DNA of 61,776 bases from S5-A14a sp022766365. GTDB taxonomy: Bacteria; Bacillota; Clostridia; Peptostreptococcales; Anaerovoracaceae. Positions within the stretch are counted from its first letter, which is position 1, and each line of letters starts with the position of its first letter. Shown one piece after another: positions 1-8,094 of this stretch. The translations under genes and the position numbers were made by a program. Where the stretch lies: NCBI GenBank assembly GCA_050313295.1, contig JBNPLD010000010.1. One strand, 5' to 3'. Below the pieces are notes generated by a model that had not been told where the DNA came from, did not search any database, and saw only the letters and a list, made by a program, of their open reading frames with translations.

Positions 1-39
1 CTATTGCTAAAAGTGTATACAAACTTTTTCAAAACGTGT

Positions 40-45
40 TATAAT
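40..45 (+). promoter_or_regulatory. possible -10 box for the first gene
   Basis: TATAAT lies 23 bases before the start codon of the flavodoxin-like gene. No good -35 box is visible 16-18 bases upstream, so this is a weak promoter call. A Shine-Dalgarno-like AAGAGG follows at about 53-58. Confidence 0.35.
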
Positions 46-67
46 AACCCTAAAAGAGGTAGAAAAA

Positions 68-688
68 ATGAAAGAGAATTTAAGCAAAGAAGACAGTTTA
101 AAAGTTTTATTTGTAGATGCCTGTATGAGAGGAAGACAATCACGAACCATCGAAGTGGCAGAGTTTCTTTTGGAGCTGTTTTGTAAGAAATACAGAAAAG
201 AAGGGGTCGATGTTTCTGTTGATAGGGTGAATCTTTCTGACGGAAGTTTTAAACCTATGGATGGGGAGACTGTGGCTCTTAGAGATTCTCTTACAAAGAA
301 AGGGGACTATGATCATAGAATGTTTGACGGTGCCAAACAGCTTGCGAGTTCAGATATTTTGATGATTGCTGCCCCTTGCTGGGATCTTTCTTTCCCGGCA
401 ATGCTTAAGGTTTACATTGAGAATATGGTTGTTTACGGGTTGACTTTTACTACAGAGGGTAACTGGTTCAAGGGGCTTTGCAATGTACGGCAGACCTTTT
501 ATGTGTCTACTGCAGGAGGCGATATCTCCAGACAACCCTGGGGCGTCAATTATATCAAGGAGATTGCCGGTATGCTTGGATTAGGACAGGTGACAAGCTA
601 CATGGCAGGATGCATGGATATTTATGGAGAGAACCCTGATAATATAATTCAGACACTTAAAGATGAGATCTCATCAGATTTTGAGTGA
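68..688 (+). CDS. flavodoxin-fold NAD(P)H-dependent oxidoreductase
   Basis: This 206-residue protein resembles the Flavodoxin_2/NADPH-dependent FMN reductase group. The N-terminus (LKVLFVDACMRGRQSRT) has the beta-strand and phosphate-binding loop for FMN. Around residues 98-110 the motif AAPCWDLSFPAMLKVYIE matches the conserved AP.WNF.xPa.lK.yiD segment of azoreductases and quinone reductases, and the STAGGD loop follows at about 150. The expected role is two-electron reduction of quinone, azo or related acceptors with FMN. It sits 42 bases ahead of a flavodiiron protein gene, so a joint role in redox or oxygen stress is plausible. The true electron donor and substrate cannot be read from the sequence. 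Confidence 0.8.
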   Translation: MKENLSKEDSLKVLFVDACMRGRQSRTIEVAEFLLELFCKKYRKEGVDVSVDRVNLSDGSFKPMDGETVALRDSLTKKGDYDHRMFDGAKQLASSDILMIAAPCWDLSFPAMLKVYIENMVVYGLTFTTEGNWFKGLCNVRQTFYVSTAGGDISRQPWGVNYIKEIAGMLGLGQVTSYMAGCMDIYGENPDNIIQTLKDEISSDFE

Positions 689-730
689 GTTACGTTTAAT
701 GTTTAGATTTTTAAGAGAGGGCAATAGTAT

Positions 731-1927
731 ATGATGAAGAAGATTAAGAATAATGTATATTGGGTTGGTAAAATTGACTGGGAACTTGAGTGGTTTCATG
801 GACACGACTACAGTATCAATAAGGGTTCAAGCCAGAATGCGTACTTGATTCGAGAAGAGAAGACAGTTCTGATGGACACAGTTTGGGCTCCCCATAAGAA
901 CGAATTTGTAGAAAATTTAAAAAAGGAGATTGACCTGAAGGAAATCGACTATATAATTGCACATCACGGAGAAGTGGATCACAGCGGATCCCTGGAGGCG
1001 ATTGTTTCAGAGATTCCTGATGTTCCTATCTATTGCACAGCAAACTGTGTCAAATCTTTGGTAGGCCAATATCATCATCCGGAGTGGAATTTCCACGTTG
1101 TAAAGACGGGAGATGAATTGGATATAGGGAATGGAAAGAAATTGAAATTCATCGAGATGAGAATGCTCCACTGGCCGGACAGTATGGCAACATTTATGAC
1201 AGGGGAAAATATATTGTTTTCTATGGACGTTTTCGGACAGCATTATGCGGTTGAGGAAATGTTTGACGATAAGGCAAATCAGTGTGATATGTGGTCTGAG
1301 GCAATGAAGTACTACGCAAATATAGTCAATACATTTGCTCCTATGTGTAAGATGAAGATGGCAGAACTTGATAAGATGAACCTTCCAATTGAGATGATCT
1401 GTCCTTCACATGGAGCTATATGGAGGACTCAGGTATCCGAAATTATTGATGCGTACAAGAAGTGGTGTGATAATTATCAAGAGGATCAGATAACTGTTGT
1501 TTATGATACCATGTGGGACGGGACTAAGAAACTGGCTCATAGAATCGCTCAAACGCTAAAGGAGGAGAGCCCTGATTCGGTGGTTAAGATTTACAATATA
1601 TCGCAGTTTGATAAGAATGATATCATGACTGAGGTGTTTAAATCAAAGGCAATAGCTCTGGGATCGCCAACGGTAGCCCAAAACATGTTATCATCCGTAG
1701 GTGGCTGGATTGAGTTTTTGAAAGAGTGTCGATTTAAGGGGAAAAAGGCAGGGGTTTTTGGCTGTTACGGTTGGTCAGGTGAAGCTTGCGATTTGCTTAG
1801 AAAGAATTTGACCGAGTGCGGATTTGAAGTTATTGAGACTCAGGCGAAGTGTAACTGGAATCCAACGGACGAGAACTTTGAGGATGCAGATAATATGGCA
1901 AGGGAACTTGTTGCAGCCTGCAAATAA
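731..1927 (+). CDS. fprA: A-type flavodiiron protein (FprA family)
   Basis: This 398-residue protein has an N-terminal metallo-beta-lactamase-like diiron domain (about 1-250) and a C-terminal flavodoxin domain (about 255-398). The diiron ligand motif H-x-E-x-D-H is at H79, E81, D83 and H84. Further ligands are in MLHWPDSM, SMDVFG and PSHGAIW. Family members reduce O2 to water or NO to N2O in the cytoplasm, receiving electrons from rubredoxin, flavoredoxin or F420H2. There is no fused rubredoxin. A second paralog is at 22268-23482. The start could be either of the two adjacent ATGs. GAGAGGG at 714-721 lies about 10 bases upstream. A terminator follows at 2016. Confidence 0.93.
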   Translation: MMKKIKNNVYWVGKIDWELEWFHGHDYSINKGSSQNAYLIREEKTVLMDTVWAPHKNEFVENLKKEIDLKEIDYIIAHHGEVDHSGSLEAIVSEIPDVPIYCTANCVKSLVGQYHHPEWNFHVVKTGDELDIGNGKKLKFIEMRMLHWPDSMATFMTGENILFSMDVFGQHYAVEEMFDDKANQCDMWSEAMKYYANIVNTFAPMCKMKMAELDKMNLPIEMICPSHGAIWRTQVSEIIDAYKKWCDNYQEDQITVVYDTMWDGTKKLAHRIAQTLKEESPDSVVKIYNISQFDKNDIMTEVFKSKAIALGSPTVAQNMLSSVGGWIEFLKECRFKGKKAGVFGCYGWSGEACDLLRKNLTECGFEVIETQAKCNWNPTDENFEDADNMARELVAACK

Positions 1928-2015
1928 CTTTATGGTTTAAACGGATACCGATGAGTATCCGACAAGTTGCGGATTGTGAAAATCTTTGACAAAGAAGCTA
2001 CAAAATATAGAATCC

Positions 2016-2055
2016 AAAGTCTTGTGTACGTGATGATACAAGGCTTTTTGTTTTT
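2016..2055 (+). terminator. rho-independent terminator after fprA
   Basis: The arms AAAGTCTTGT and ACAAGGCTTT form a 10-bp stem with one G-U pair. TTTTTGTTTTT follows immediately. It lies about 90 bases after the fprA stop. Confidence 0.8.
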
Positions 2056-2079
2056 AGGAAGTAATTCGTTAGATGAAAA

Positions 2080-2131
2080 TTATAAGAGCAATAAACCACC
2101 GCATTCAGCCGGTGGTTTATTGCTCTTATAA
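2080..2131. repeat. 22-bp perfect inverted repeat
   Basis: The left arm (2080-2101) and right arm (2110-2131) pair over 22 bases without mismatch around the 8-base loop CATTCAGC. The arms contain AGAGCAATAAACCACCG. There is no U tract on either side, so it does not look like a simple terminator. It stands between the fprA terminator and the 3' end of the convergent trpB2. Confidence 0.85.
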
Positions 2132-2352
2132 GGAACCTTTATCAGCAGCACCTCGAGTTATTTCTTTAGTAATCTAATAGTTATATCCCATGGTCTGAAG
2201 TATTCTCCGGAGCCCAGGCAAGTGCCATGCACTAAGTAATCCTTACTTTTCCGGTAGAATACGGAATATATAGTTTGCAATCCATAGAATGAGTAGACTA
2301 AGAAGCCCAAACTGATAACCTTCCCATAAAAATATAATAACCAATACGGTTT

Positions 2353-3684
2353 TTATAATTCTCCGTTGTTATATTTCCCGTATGCAACCATATCAAAGAA
2401 TCCGGTACCGCTTAGACAGAATACTATTAAAGGCCCCGTGGTATCAGTCTTTGAAGCAGGGAATTTGGTAGCTTCATCAATAACAGCCTTAATGGCATGA
2501 CCGCTTTCCGGTGCAGGTAGAATGCCTTCAGCCCTTGCAAATATAGTGTTTGCTTCAAAAACATCGTGCTGTTCATAGGCGTAAGCCTCCATCAGCCCCT
2601 GGTGATATATTTCCGAGAGGATTGGACTCATACCATGGTATCTCAGACCGCCTGCGTGATTGGAAGGCGGAATATAATCATAGCCCATCGTATACATTTT
2701 GGCCATGGGGGTCACACGCCCGGTGTCGCAGTAGTCATATTTGAACTCTCCCTTTGTAAGTGATGGACACGATGCTGATTCTGCTGCAATGAATTTGTAG
2801 TGTTCCTCTCCTCTCAGTTGCTCACCAAGGAAGGGTGCCATAAATCCTCCAAGATTTGATCCGCCTCCGGCGCAGCCTACTATTACATCAGGCTTTATTC
2901 CATATTTCTTCATGGCAACTTGTGTCTCAAGGCCTATGATGGTCTGGTGAAGAAGCACCTGATTTAAAACGCTGCCGAGGACGTATTTTGTAGAAGGGGT
3001 TGTCACTGCTGTTTCAACAGCCTCTGAAATTGCAACTCCAAGGCTTCCGGGATTATCAGGATTTTCTGACAGAATTTTTTTGCCCGCTTCTGTTTCCATT
3101 GACGGGGAGGGAACAACTCTTCCGCCAAAGGTTTTCATAATTTCCCGTCTGAAAGGCTTTTGCTCATAGCTGCATTTTACCATATAAACTGTCAGGTCAA
3201 GTCCCATCTTCTCACAGCTCATGGCAAGTGCAGTTCCCCATTGCCCTGCACCTGTCTCCGTGGTCAAGTGAGTCAGTCCCTCTTTTTTTGCATAGTAAGC
3301 CTGGGCGATTGCAGAATTCAACTTATGACTTCCACTGGTATTGTTGCCCTCAAACTTGTAGTAAATTTTTGCAGATGTTCCGATGGCCTTCTCAAAATCT
3401 GCTGCTCTAACCAGAGGAGCAGGTCTGAATTTGCGATACTGATTTTGAATTTCTTCGGGGATAGGTATGAATTTTGTGGTTTCATCAAGTTCCTGTTTTG
3501 CACCCTCTTCTGTAAATATACAGGTTAACTCCTCCAATGTGACAGGATCGCCGGTTGCAGGGTTAATAAGTGGAGCAGGCTTTTTATCCATGTCTGCTCT
3601 AAGGTTATACCATGCCTTAGGTATCTCGTCAGCTGTCAAATATATTTTATCCGGAAATTCATTTGTTGTTTTCATCTTATTCAT
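2353..3684 (-). CDS. trpB: tryptophan synthase beta chain, TrpB2 type
   Basis: This 443-residue protein is longer than the usual ~400-residue TrpB1 and has the N-terminal extension typical of TrpB2. It is a PLP enzyme expected to condense indole with serine to make tryptophan. The PLP lysine is K121 in GSHKLNSA, and the phosphate-binding glycine loop GCAGGGSNLGG is at about 275-285. No trpA or other trp genes are adjacent, which is common for TrpB2. These enzymes often act alone, salvaging indole. A tryptophan-specific T-box precedes it (3705-3999), which strongly supports the function. The start is the ATG preceded by AAAGGAG at a spacing of 9. Confidence 0.93.
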   Translation of the reverse strand: MNKMKTTNEFPDKIYLTADEIPKAWYNLRADMDKKPAPLINPATGDPVTLEELTCIFTEEGAKQELDETTKFIPIPEEIQNQYRKFRPAPLVRAADFEKAIGTSAKIYYKFEGNNTSGSHKLNSAIAQAYYAKKEGLTHLTTETGAGQWGTALAMSCEKMGLDLTVYMVKCSYEQKPFRREIMKTFGGRVVPSPSMETEAGKKILSENPDNPGSLGVAISEAVETAVTTPSTKYVLGSVLNQVLLHQTIIGLETQVAMKKYGIKPDVIVGCAGGGSNLGGFMAPFLGEQLRGEEHYKFIAAESASCPSLTKGEFKYDYCDTGRVTPMAKMYTMGYDYIPPSNHAGGLRYHGMSPILSEIYHQGLMEAYAYEQHDVFEANTIFARAEGILPAPESGHAIKAVIDEATKFPASKTDTTGPLIVFCLSGTGFFDMVAYGKYNNGEL

Positions 3685-3704
3685 TTTCTTTTTCTCCTTT
3701 AAAT

Positions 3705-3746
3705 AAAAAACTCCTGTCCCAGCATATAGTTTTGCTGGGACAGGAG
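3705..3746 (-). terminator. T-box regulated intrinsic terminator
   Basis: A 14-bp perfect stem (3711-3724 with 3733-3746) is followed on the minus strand by a run of U residues. It lies directly before the trpB2 ribosome binding site. Confidence 0.9.
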
Positions 3747-3999
3747 CATAAAAATCTTCTCCTGCGTTGCCACCCGGCTTAGCACACCATTACAGTATAC
3801 TCACTCAGTACGTGCCATCACACGTTGATTCAATTTACGCGGAATCACTTCGTCTCACCTACTTAGCATCTTTGCATCGCAACCAGCTGTTCAGATTGCC
3901 CTCAGAAGTCCATTCGCTTCAGATTCTCATATCACATCCCACCGACCGTGACTCTCTTAATGAAAACTAGCTGAAGTTACTACTCTTCCTCAACGGTTT
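3705..3999 (-). promoter_or_regulatory. T-box leader, tryptophan specifier (UGG)
   Basis: Read on the minus strand, the leader starts with a Stem I-like GAGGAAGAGTAGTAA. It carries GCGAATGGACTTC, in which TGG (3910-3912) is the likely specifier codon for tRNA-Trp. It then has the T-box-like CGGGTGGCAACGCAGGAG (about 3759-3776). It ends in a strong terminator whose CTCCTG arm can alternatively pair with the GCAGGAG of the T-box. Uncharged tRNA-Trp should stabilise the antiterminator and switch on trpB2. The T-box sequence deviates slightly from the usual GGGTGGnACCGCG. Confidence 0.9.
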
Positions 4000-4005
4000 A
4001 AGGAT

Positions 4006-4034
4006 ATGATAGACCAGAATTTAAAGTTTGTCAA
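4006..4034 (-). promoter_or_regulatory. sigma-A promoter of the trpB2 T-box transcript
   Basis: On the minus strand, TTGACA (4029-4034) and TATCAT (4006-4011) are separated by exactly 17 bases. The predicted start lies just before Stem I of the T-box. Confidence 0.85.
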
Positions 4035-4094
4035 CAAATATTTTTAAAAATTATTGTCAAATATATAAAAATGCCATGAGTAGGTGTATATAGA

Positions 4095-4862
4095 CTAGTG
4101 ACCCATTGGAGTTTTGTGTAGATAAGGTCTCTCGACGGTTCTATCTGCAATGACCAGGCGTATAAATGTATATATTAAAAACGGAAGAGCGCCCCATAGT
4201 GCGTGAACATCAAAGAAATTACACATTATTGCAGAAGAAATTGCACCGAGAAGGAACATTCCGATCATTATAAAATGTCTTCTGCCTCTGTGAGCGGCCT
4301 CTTTGTTTTTATCTCTAAATGTTCTTACGATATTCACACCAACCTGTCTCACATGATTGGTAACAAATGTGGTAGCCATTGGAATTCCTTGGCTTGCCCT
4401 GAATGTGTTAAACTGCATGGAACAGATAAAATTCAGCAAAATCTGACAAATTTGATCCGGTGCCGACTTTGGGAGGTAGGCAAGAAATGCGATAACGAGA
4501 ATTTCTATCCCAACCATAAGAGTATCCCATCTGAGAAACCTGAGCCTTTTAACTTTCTTGGCAAGGGCTTCGGACAAAATCGTACCTCCAAGATAAGCCG
4601 TAAGAGATGATATCAGATAAATCATCTTCATCCACTGCCCATTTCCCAGAGCCATTCCAAGCAGGACTATATTTGCGGTCTGAGCATTACAAAATATTCC
4701 TCCACGCACAGTATACGTATATGCTCCATAAAAACCTCCGACGAAAATTAACAGCATAAAAACCCAATGTTTTTCGCACTCAAGATAGAATTGTTCATCT
4801 TTCTTGTCAAGTTTCCGCTCGGTGGCGGCAATATAAGTCCTATTTTCCACACTTTCAGTCAT
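4095..4862 (-). CDS. DUF1275/YoaK family membrane protein
   Basis: This 255-residue integral membrane protein has about six hydrophobic segments. The early segment GGFYGAYTYTVRGGIFCNAQTANIV matches, in broken form, the DUF1275 signature G-x-x-D-A-x-x-[FY]...F-x-x-x-x-T-G-N. The motif F.NAQTAN replaces the more usual MTGN. The family is widespread and its molecular role is unknown. A Shine-Dalgarno GGAGG precedes the ATG. It shares direction with trpB2 downstream, but the T-box promoter of trpB2 is separate. Confidence 0.75.
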   Translation of the reverse strand: MTESVENRTYIAATERKLDKKDEQFYLECEKHWVFMLLIFVGGFYGAYTYTVRGGIFCNAQTANIVLLGMALGNGQWMKMIYLISSLTAYLGGTILSEALAKKVKRLRFLRWDTLMVGIEILVIAFLAYLPKSAPDQICQILLNFICSMQFNTFRASQGIPMATTFVTNHVRQVGVNIVRTFRDKNKEAAHRGRRHFIMIGMFLLGAISSAIMCNFFDVHALWGALPFLIYTFIRLVIADRTVERPYLHKTPMGH

Positions 4863-4966
4863 ATTATATCAGCCTCCGGTATTTACAAAATAAATTTTTA
4901 GCCTCAACTATTGTAACACATCATGCAAGCCTATGAATGATGCAACATGAAAATTCCAGAAAATCC

Positions 4967-4994
4967 TTGCATATTTTTTTAATAAGGTTAAAAT
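4967..4994 (+). promoter_or_regulatory. promoter of the thiT riboswitch transcript
   Basis: TTGCAT (4967-4972) and TAAAAT (4989-4994) are 16 bases apart. The riboswitch core begins about 20 bases downstream. Confidence 0.65.
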
Positions 4995-5011
4995 ATAAGT
5001 GTAACAAAAAG

Positions 5012-5108
5012 AAACAGGGGAGCTTTTGCTGAGAGGGAGTTTGTAGAATCATTCTTTTATCTGACTCCGACCCTTTAGCTGATGCGGATAATGCCGCCGT
5101 AGCAAGTT
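5012..5108 (+). promoter_or_regulatory. TPP (THI-box) riboswitch
   Basis: The conserved elements occur in order: CAGGGGAGC, then GCTGAGAGGG, an optional P3 stem-loop closed by GGAGT/GACTCC, then CGACCCTTTAGCTGATGCG, GGATAATGCC and GCCGTAGCAAG. This matches the thiamine pyrophosphate aptamer. The controlled gene is the thiamine transporter thiT, 106 bases downstream. The expression platform is not obvious. It may act at the GGAGG of thiT or through the segment 5110-5165. Confidence 0.95.
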
Positions 5109-5213
5109 TTATGGATATAACTTATAAACGGATTATATGCTATTTGCCTCCTTTGGACTTTTTGGACCGGACTATTTGATTTGTCTAATCAGAATTCAAA
5201 AGGAGGATTTTTT

Positions 5214-5738
5214 ATGGACAAGAAACTTATAACCTTAGTGGAGAGTGGTCTGATGATTGCCCTTGCCACCATACTCAGCTACATTAAGATCTTTGATATG
5301 CCTCAGGGAGGATCGATTACCGCTGTGAGCATGCTCCCTATCATTCTTTACGCAACACGATGGGGTGTAAGGAACGGACTGTTGGCTGCCATGGTCTATG
5401 GAGTGTTGCAATTTCTACTTCAAGGTGGATTTTCAATAAGTCCGTGGTCATTTCTGCTGGATTATTTGATTTCATTTGGAGCACTCGGTCTTGCAGGATT
5501 CTTTCATGGAAATAGAAATAAGGCAGTTATCGGTGCAATAGTAGGAATTGCTTCTCGGTTTGTTGTGCTCGTCATATCAGGAGTGCTGCTGTGGGCTGCA
5601 TATGCACCTAAGGGTATGAACCCTCTATGGTATTCAATTACTTATAATGGAACATATATGCTCCCTGAGCTTGTTATTACGTCTATAGTTCTATATCTGA
5701 TATATCCTCAGTTTGACAAGATAATTAAGCATAATTAG
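5214..5738 (+). CDS. thiT: ECF thiamine transporter S component ThiT
   Basis: This 174-residue protein has about six membrane segments and is the substrate-binding subunit of an energy-coupling-factor transporter for thiamine. Family marks include the N-terminal LVESGLMIALATILS segment, GGSITAVSMLPI and RWGVRNG, followed by a G-Y/F-x-W-rich C-terminus with AAYAPKGMNPLWYSITYNG. The ATG at 5214 is preceded by AAAGGAGG at a spacing of 5-6. An in-frame TTG at 5181 lacks such a site. The ECF ATPases and EcfT are not in this window. The upstream TPP riboswitch confirms the substrate. Confidence 0.95.
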   Translation: MDKKLITLVESGLMIALATILSYIKIFDMPQGGSITAVSMLPIILYATRWGVRNGLLAAMVYGVLQFLLQGGFSISPWSFLLDYLISFGALGLAGFFHGNRNKAVIGAIVGIASRFVVLVISGVLLWAAYAPKGMNPLWYSITYNGTYMLPELVITSIVLYLIYPQFDKIIKHN

Positions 5739-5905
5739 ACTTCATGATACAGATATTGCGAAGCTTAAAGTCAAATTGATAAATGTGGCAGAGTATTCTG
5801 CATATACTTAAAAGAAAATCAAAGCCGTGAGAAGCTGAAATAAGGTGCAATCAGCTGCAAATGTTCATCATACATATTTACCGGATTCTATGTTTCCTAC
5901 AGAAT

Positions 5906-5972
5906 AAACCCCGTCATCAATTCCCGTTTTATCGGTAAATCGCCAAATGAGAATTGAATAGTGGGGTTTTTT
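5906..5972. terminator. bidirectional terminator between thiT and the PrsW gene
   Basis: AAACCCC pairs with GGGGTTT, and CAATTC inside pairs with GAATTG. TTTTTT follows on the plus strand and a run of T on the other. It separates two convergent genes. Confidence 0.7.
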
Positions 5973-5973
5973 G

Positions 5974-6900
5974 TTATATTTTCTCGCGGACATGGACAGC
6001 CTGTATTTCTACAGCAGAGCATCTGTCTTGTTCATCCTCAGCAGTATCGGCAAATCGGTAATCGAGAACTGAACTCGGAGGAGCAATATCTACGGTTTCT
6101 TTAGTCTTCTTTTCCATGTGAATTATTTCTGTTAGAGCCATTATGAAAAGTCCCAGAGTTAAGGTTGTCAGTATGGGATCCGAAAGAGAGTATTCTTCTT
6201 CTGATCCTGATAGCGGTGAATTCCATGCAAAATGAAGTGCTACAGGGGCGAGCATGAAAACAGTTCCCTTGAGTTTTTTGCCGCCCTTTATTATCAGATA
6301 TAGACCGACAAGTACTGTTGCTGTATATGTCCAATGGGATCCCAGACTTCCGGACAATCTATCCAGAACTTGTGGAAAGATATTCCCTAAAGCTTTCATC
6401 GAACTTCCATTGGGCAGGACGTAATAAATATCCTCAATAAATTGAAACCCTATACCGGAACCAAGACCGGCAAGGAGATAATCCTTTCCTGTATTCAGTT
6501 TGAAGAGGCTGAGCGCAAATAGTGCCACGATAGCTTTGATGATCTCCTCTGAGAAAGGAGCTGTAAGAGCATCAGACCATTTTTCCAGAGATTTTGCTGA
6601 CATAAAATGACTCCATAATTTGTCTAAAAGTTCATTGGCATATGAACTGAATACGGGAGCGATGAAAACTCCGCATATGAATGCAACGACGAATACTTTT
6701 CTGGATATGTCGAGCTTTGCGGATAAGTATTTGACTCCTAAAATAAATGGTATCAAGTAAAGCAGATATAGGGATATTCCTGCTAAAGTTATCAAATATG
6801 TTATGTAATCAGCCCGGTTTAATTCCATACCAAGTATGGTTTTCTCAAAACCGTATGCGAACAGAAACAGAAAAATTGTGCAAAGTATTTTTTTCTTCAT
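5974..6900 (-). CDS. PrsW-like intramembrane metalloprotease
   Basis: This 308-residue membrane protein has about eight hydrophobic segments. It carries the PrsW/CAAX-like glutamic and histidine motifs: SEEIIKA (EExxK) near 118, GFQFIEDIYY (ED) near 152, SHWTYTA near 189 and LHFAWNS near 222. In Bacillus, PrsW performs site-1 cleavage of an anti-sigma factor. No sigma factor or anti-sigma gene is adjacent here, so the target is unknown. The C-terminal 50 residues are soluble and charged. The start is the ATG following GGAGG. Confidence 0.82.
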   Translation of the reverse strand: MKKKILCTIFLFLFAYGFEKTILGMELNRADYITYLITLAGISLYLLYLIPFILGVKYLSAKLDISRKVFVVAFICGVFIAPVFSSYANELLDKLWSHFMSAKSLEKWSDALTAPFSEEIIKAIVALFALSLFKLNTGKDYLLAGLGSGIGFQFIEDIYYVLPNGSSMKALGNIFPQVLDRLSGSLGSHWTYTATVLVGLYLIIKGGKKLKGTVFMLAPVALHFAWNSPLSGSEEEYSLSDPILTTLTLGLFIMALTEIIHMEKKTKETVDIAPPSSVLDYRFADTAEDEQDRCSAVEIQAVHVREKI

Positions 6901-7566
6901 GATGAACCTCCGGATGTTATGGATTTCAGAATAGCAGCTAGGTGGATTTTAGCATATTTTTATTTAATTATCAAAATGTTAAGCCGTTTAAATAAAGGCA
7001 GTATTGCGGCAGAGAGATGGGGAGATTCAATTATGACAGATGATCAATCATTGATATTTTTCATTATTTAGCATTCAGCGGGATACATATATATAATGTA
7101 TTAAATCTATAGGAGATAATTAGCATATAGTCATTTAGCTCTTATAATCAAATTATTTATAATATCACAATAAACCTGCAGATCATTTCGGTGTTCAGAT
7201 ATAAGCATAAACAGCAGGCAGATATATGTGTTTAAAATCTAATCTGCAACTGGAATGTGCTTAAGATAGAGAAATATAATATGAAATATATTGATGTATT
7301 CCCCCTCCTAAAATTGCTATAATGGTTTCAAAGATAAAATCTTTAAAATATCAATGACCTGTCTCAGTAAGACAAAATCTGCGTTTATATATGTTAATGC
7401 TGTCATTAACGGAACTATGATGAAATTGTAAAATATCAAATGAGTGAAAATTCGGGTTAAATAAATATCCGAAAGGGTATAAATAATAAAAGAGTATTCA
7501 ATATGGCGGAGGAAATAGAACAATCCGCTGACGTTGTACTCGATAGTTAAATTTAGGAGGTGCAGT
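6901..7566. other. intergenic region before hpf
   Basis: This stretch of about 660 bases is AT-rich. A TATAAT at 7318-7323 could be a -10 box for an hpf transcript, but the -35 region is poor. Short open frames here lack ribosome binding sites. No convincing RNA structure was seen. Confidence 0.4.
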
Positions 7567-8094
7567 ATGAAAGTTAGTATTTTAGGAAGAAATTACAGAA
7601 CCTATGGGAAGCTGGAGGAAATGATTGAAAAAAAGCTTGAGAAACTGGGCAAGTATTTTTCTGACGACATTACTGCAAACGTCGTTCTATCTCATGTTGC
7701 AGGAAGAGATAAGATTGAAACCACCATATCAGCCAAGGGAACGATTTTCCGTGCAGAAGAGATTAGTGACGATATTTATGAAGCACTCGATAAGGTAGTG
7801 GATAAGTTGTCAAGTCAGATGGCGAAGTTTAAGGGAAAACTTCAGAAACGCTATAATGACAACAAAGCTCTTAAGTTTGAATTTCTGCCTGAATCAGATG
7901 ATGATGAAAAGCATGGAGAGATTGTTAAGAAGAAGGTTTTTGAGCTTAAACCTATGGATGAAGAAGAAGCTGTTTTGCAGATGGAAATGTTAGGACATCA
8001 GTTCTTTGTATATCTTGACGCTAATGTGGGCAGTGTGAATGTTTTGTATAAGAGGAAGGACGGAGATTACGGACTTCTTGAGACAAGAAATTAA
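7567..8094 (+). CDS. hpf: ribosome hibernation promoting factor, long form
   Basis: This 175-residue protein has the N-terminal S30AE/HPF fold (about 1-100, MKVSILGRNYRTYGKLEEMIEKKLEKL... in broken form) and the C-terminal ribosome-dimerising domain (about 120-175), containing EAVLQMEMLGHQFFVYLD. Long HPF binds the 30S decoding region and joins two ribosomes into 100S dimers in stationary phase. The ATG at 7567 is preceded by TTAGGAGG, so the real start is 33 bases inside the longer open frame. Confidence 0.95.
   Translation: MKVSILGRNYRTYGKLEEMIEKKLEKLGKYFSDDITANVVLSHVAGRDKIETTISAKGTIFRAEEISDDIYEALDKVVDKLSSQMAKFKGKLQKRYNDNKALKFEFLPESDDDEKHGEIVKKKVFELKPMDEEEAVLQMEMLGHQFFVYLDANVGSVNVLYKRKDGDYGLLETRN

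Larger units (their letters stand above)
1928..2352. other. intergenic region between fprA and trpB2
   Basis: This gap of about 425 bases has no gene. It contains a 7-bp hairpin (1942-1961), a rho-independent terminator for fprA (2016-2054) and an unusually long perfect hairpin (2080-2131). The rest shows nothing recognisable. Confidence 0.6.

Noticed and set aside
7317..7523. 68-codon minus-strand frame before hpf
   Set aside because: AT-rich sequence without a ribosome binding site. The composition is typical of chance frames.
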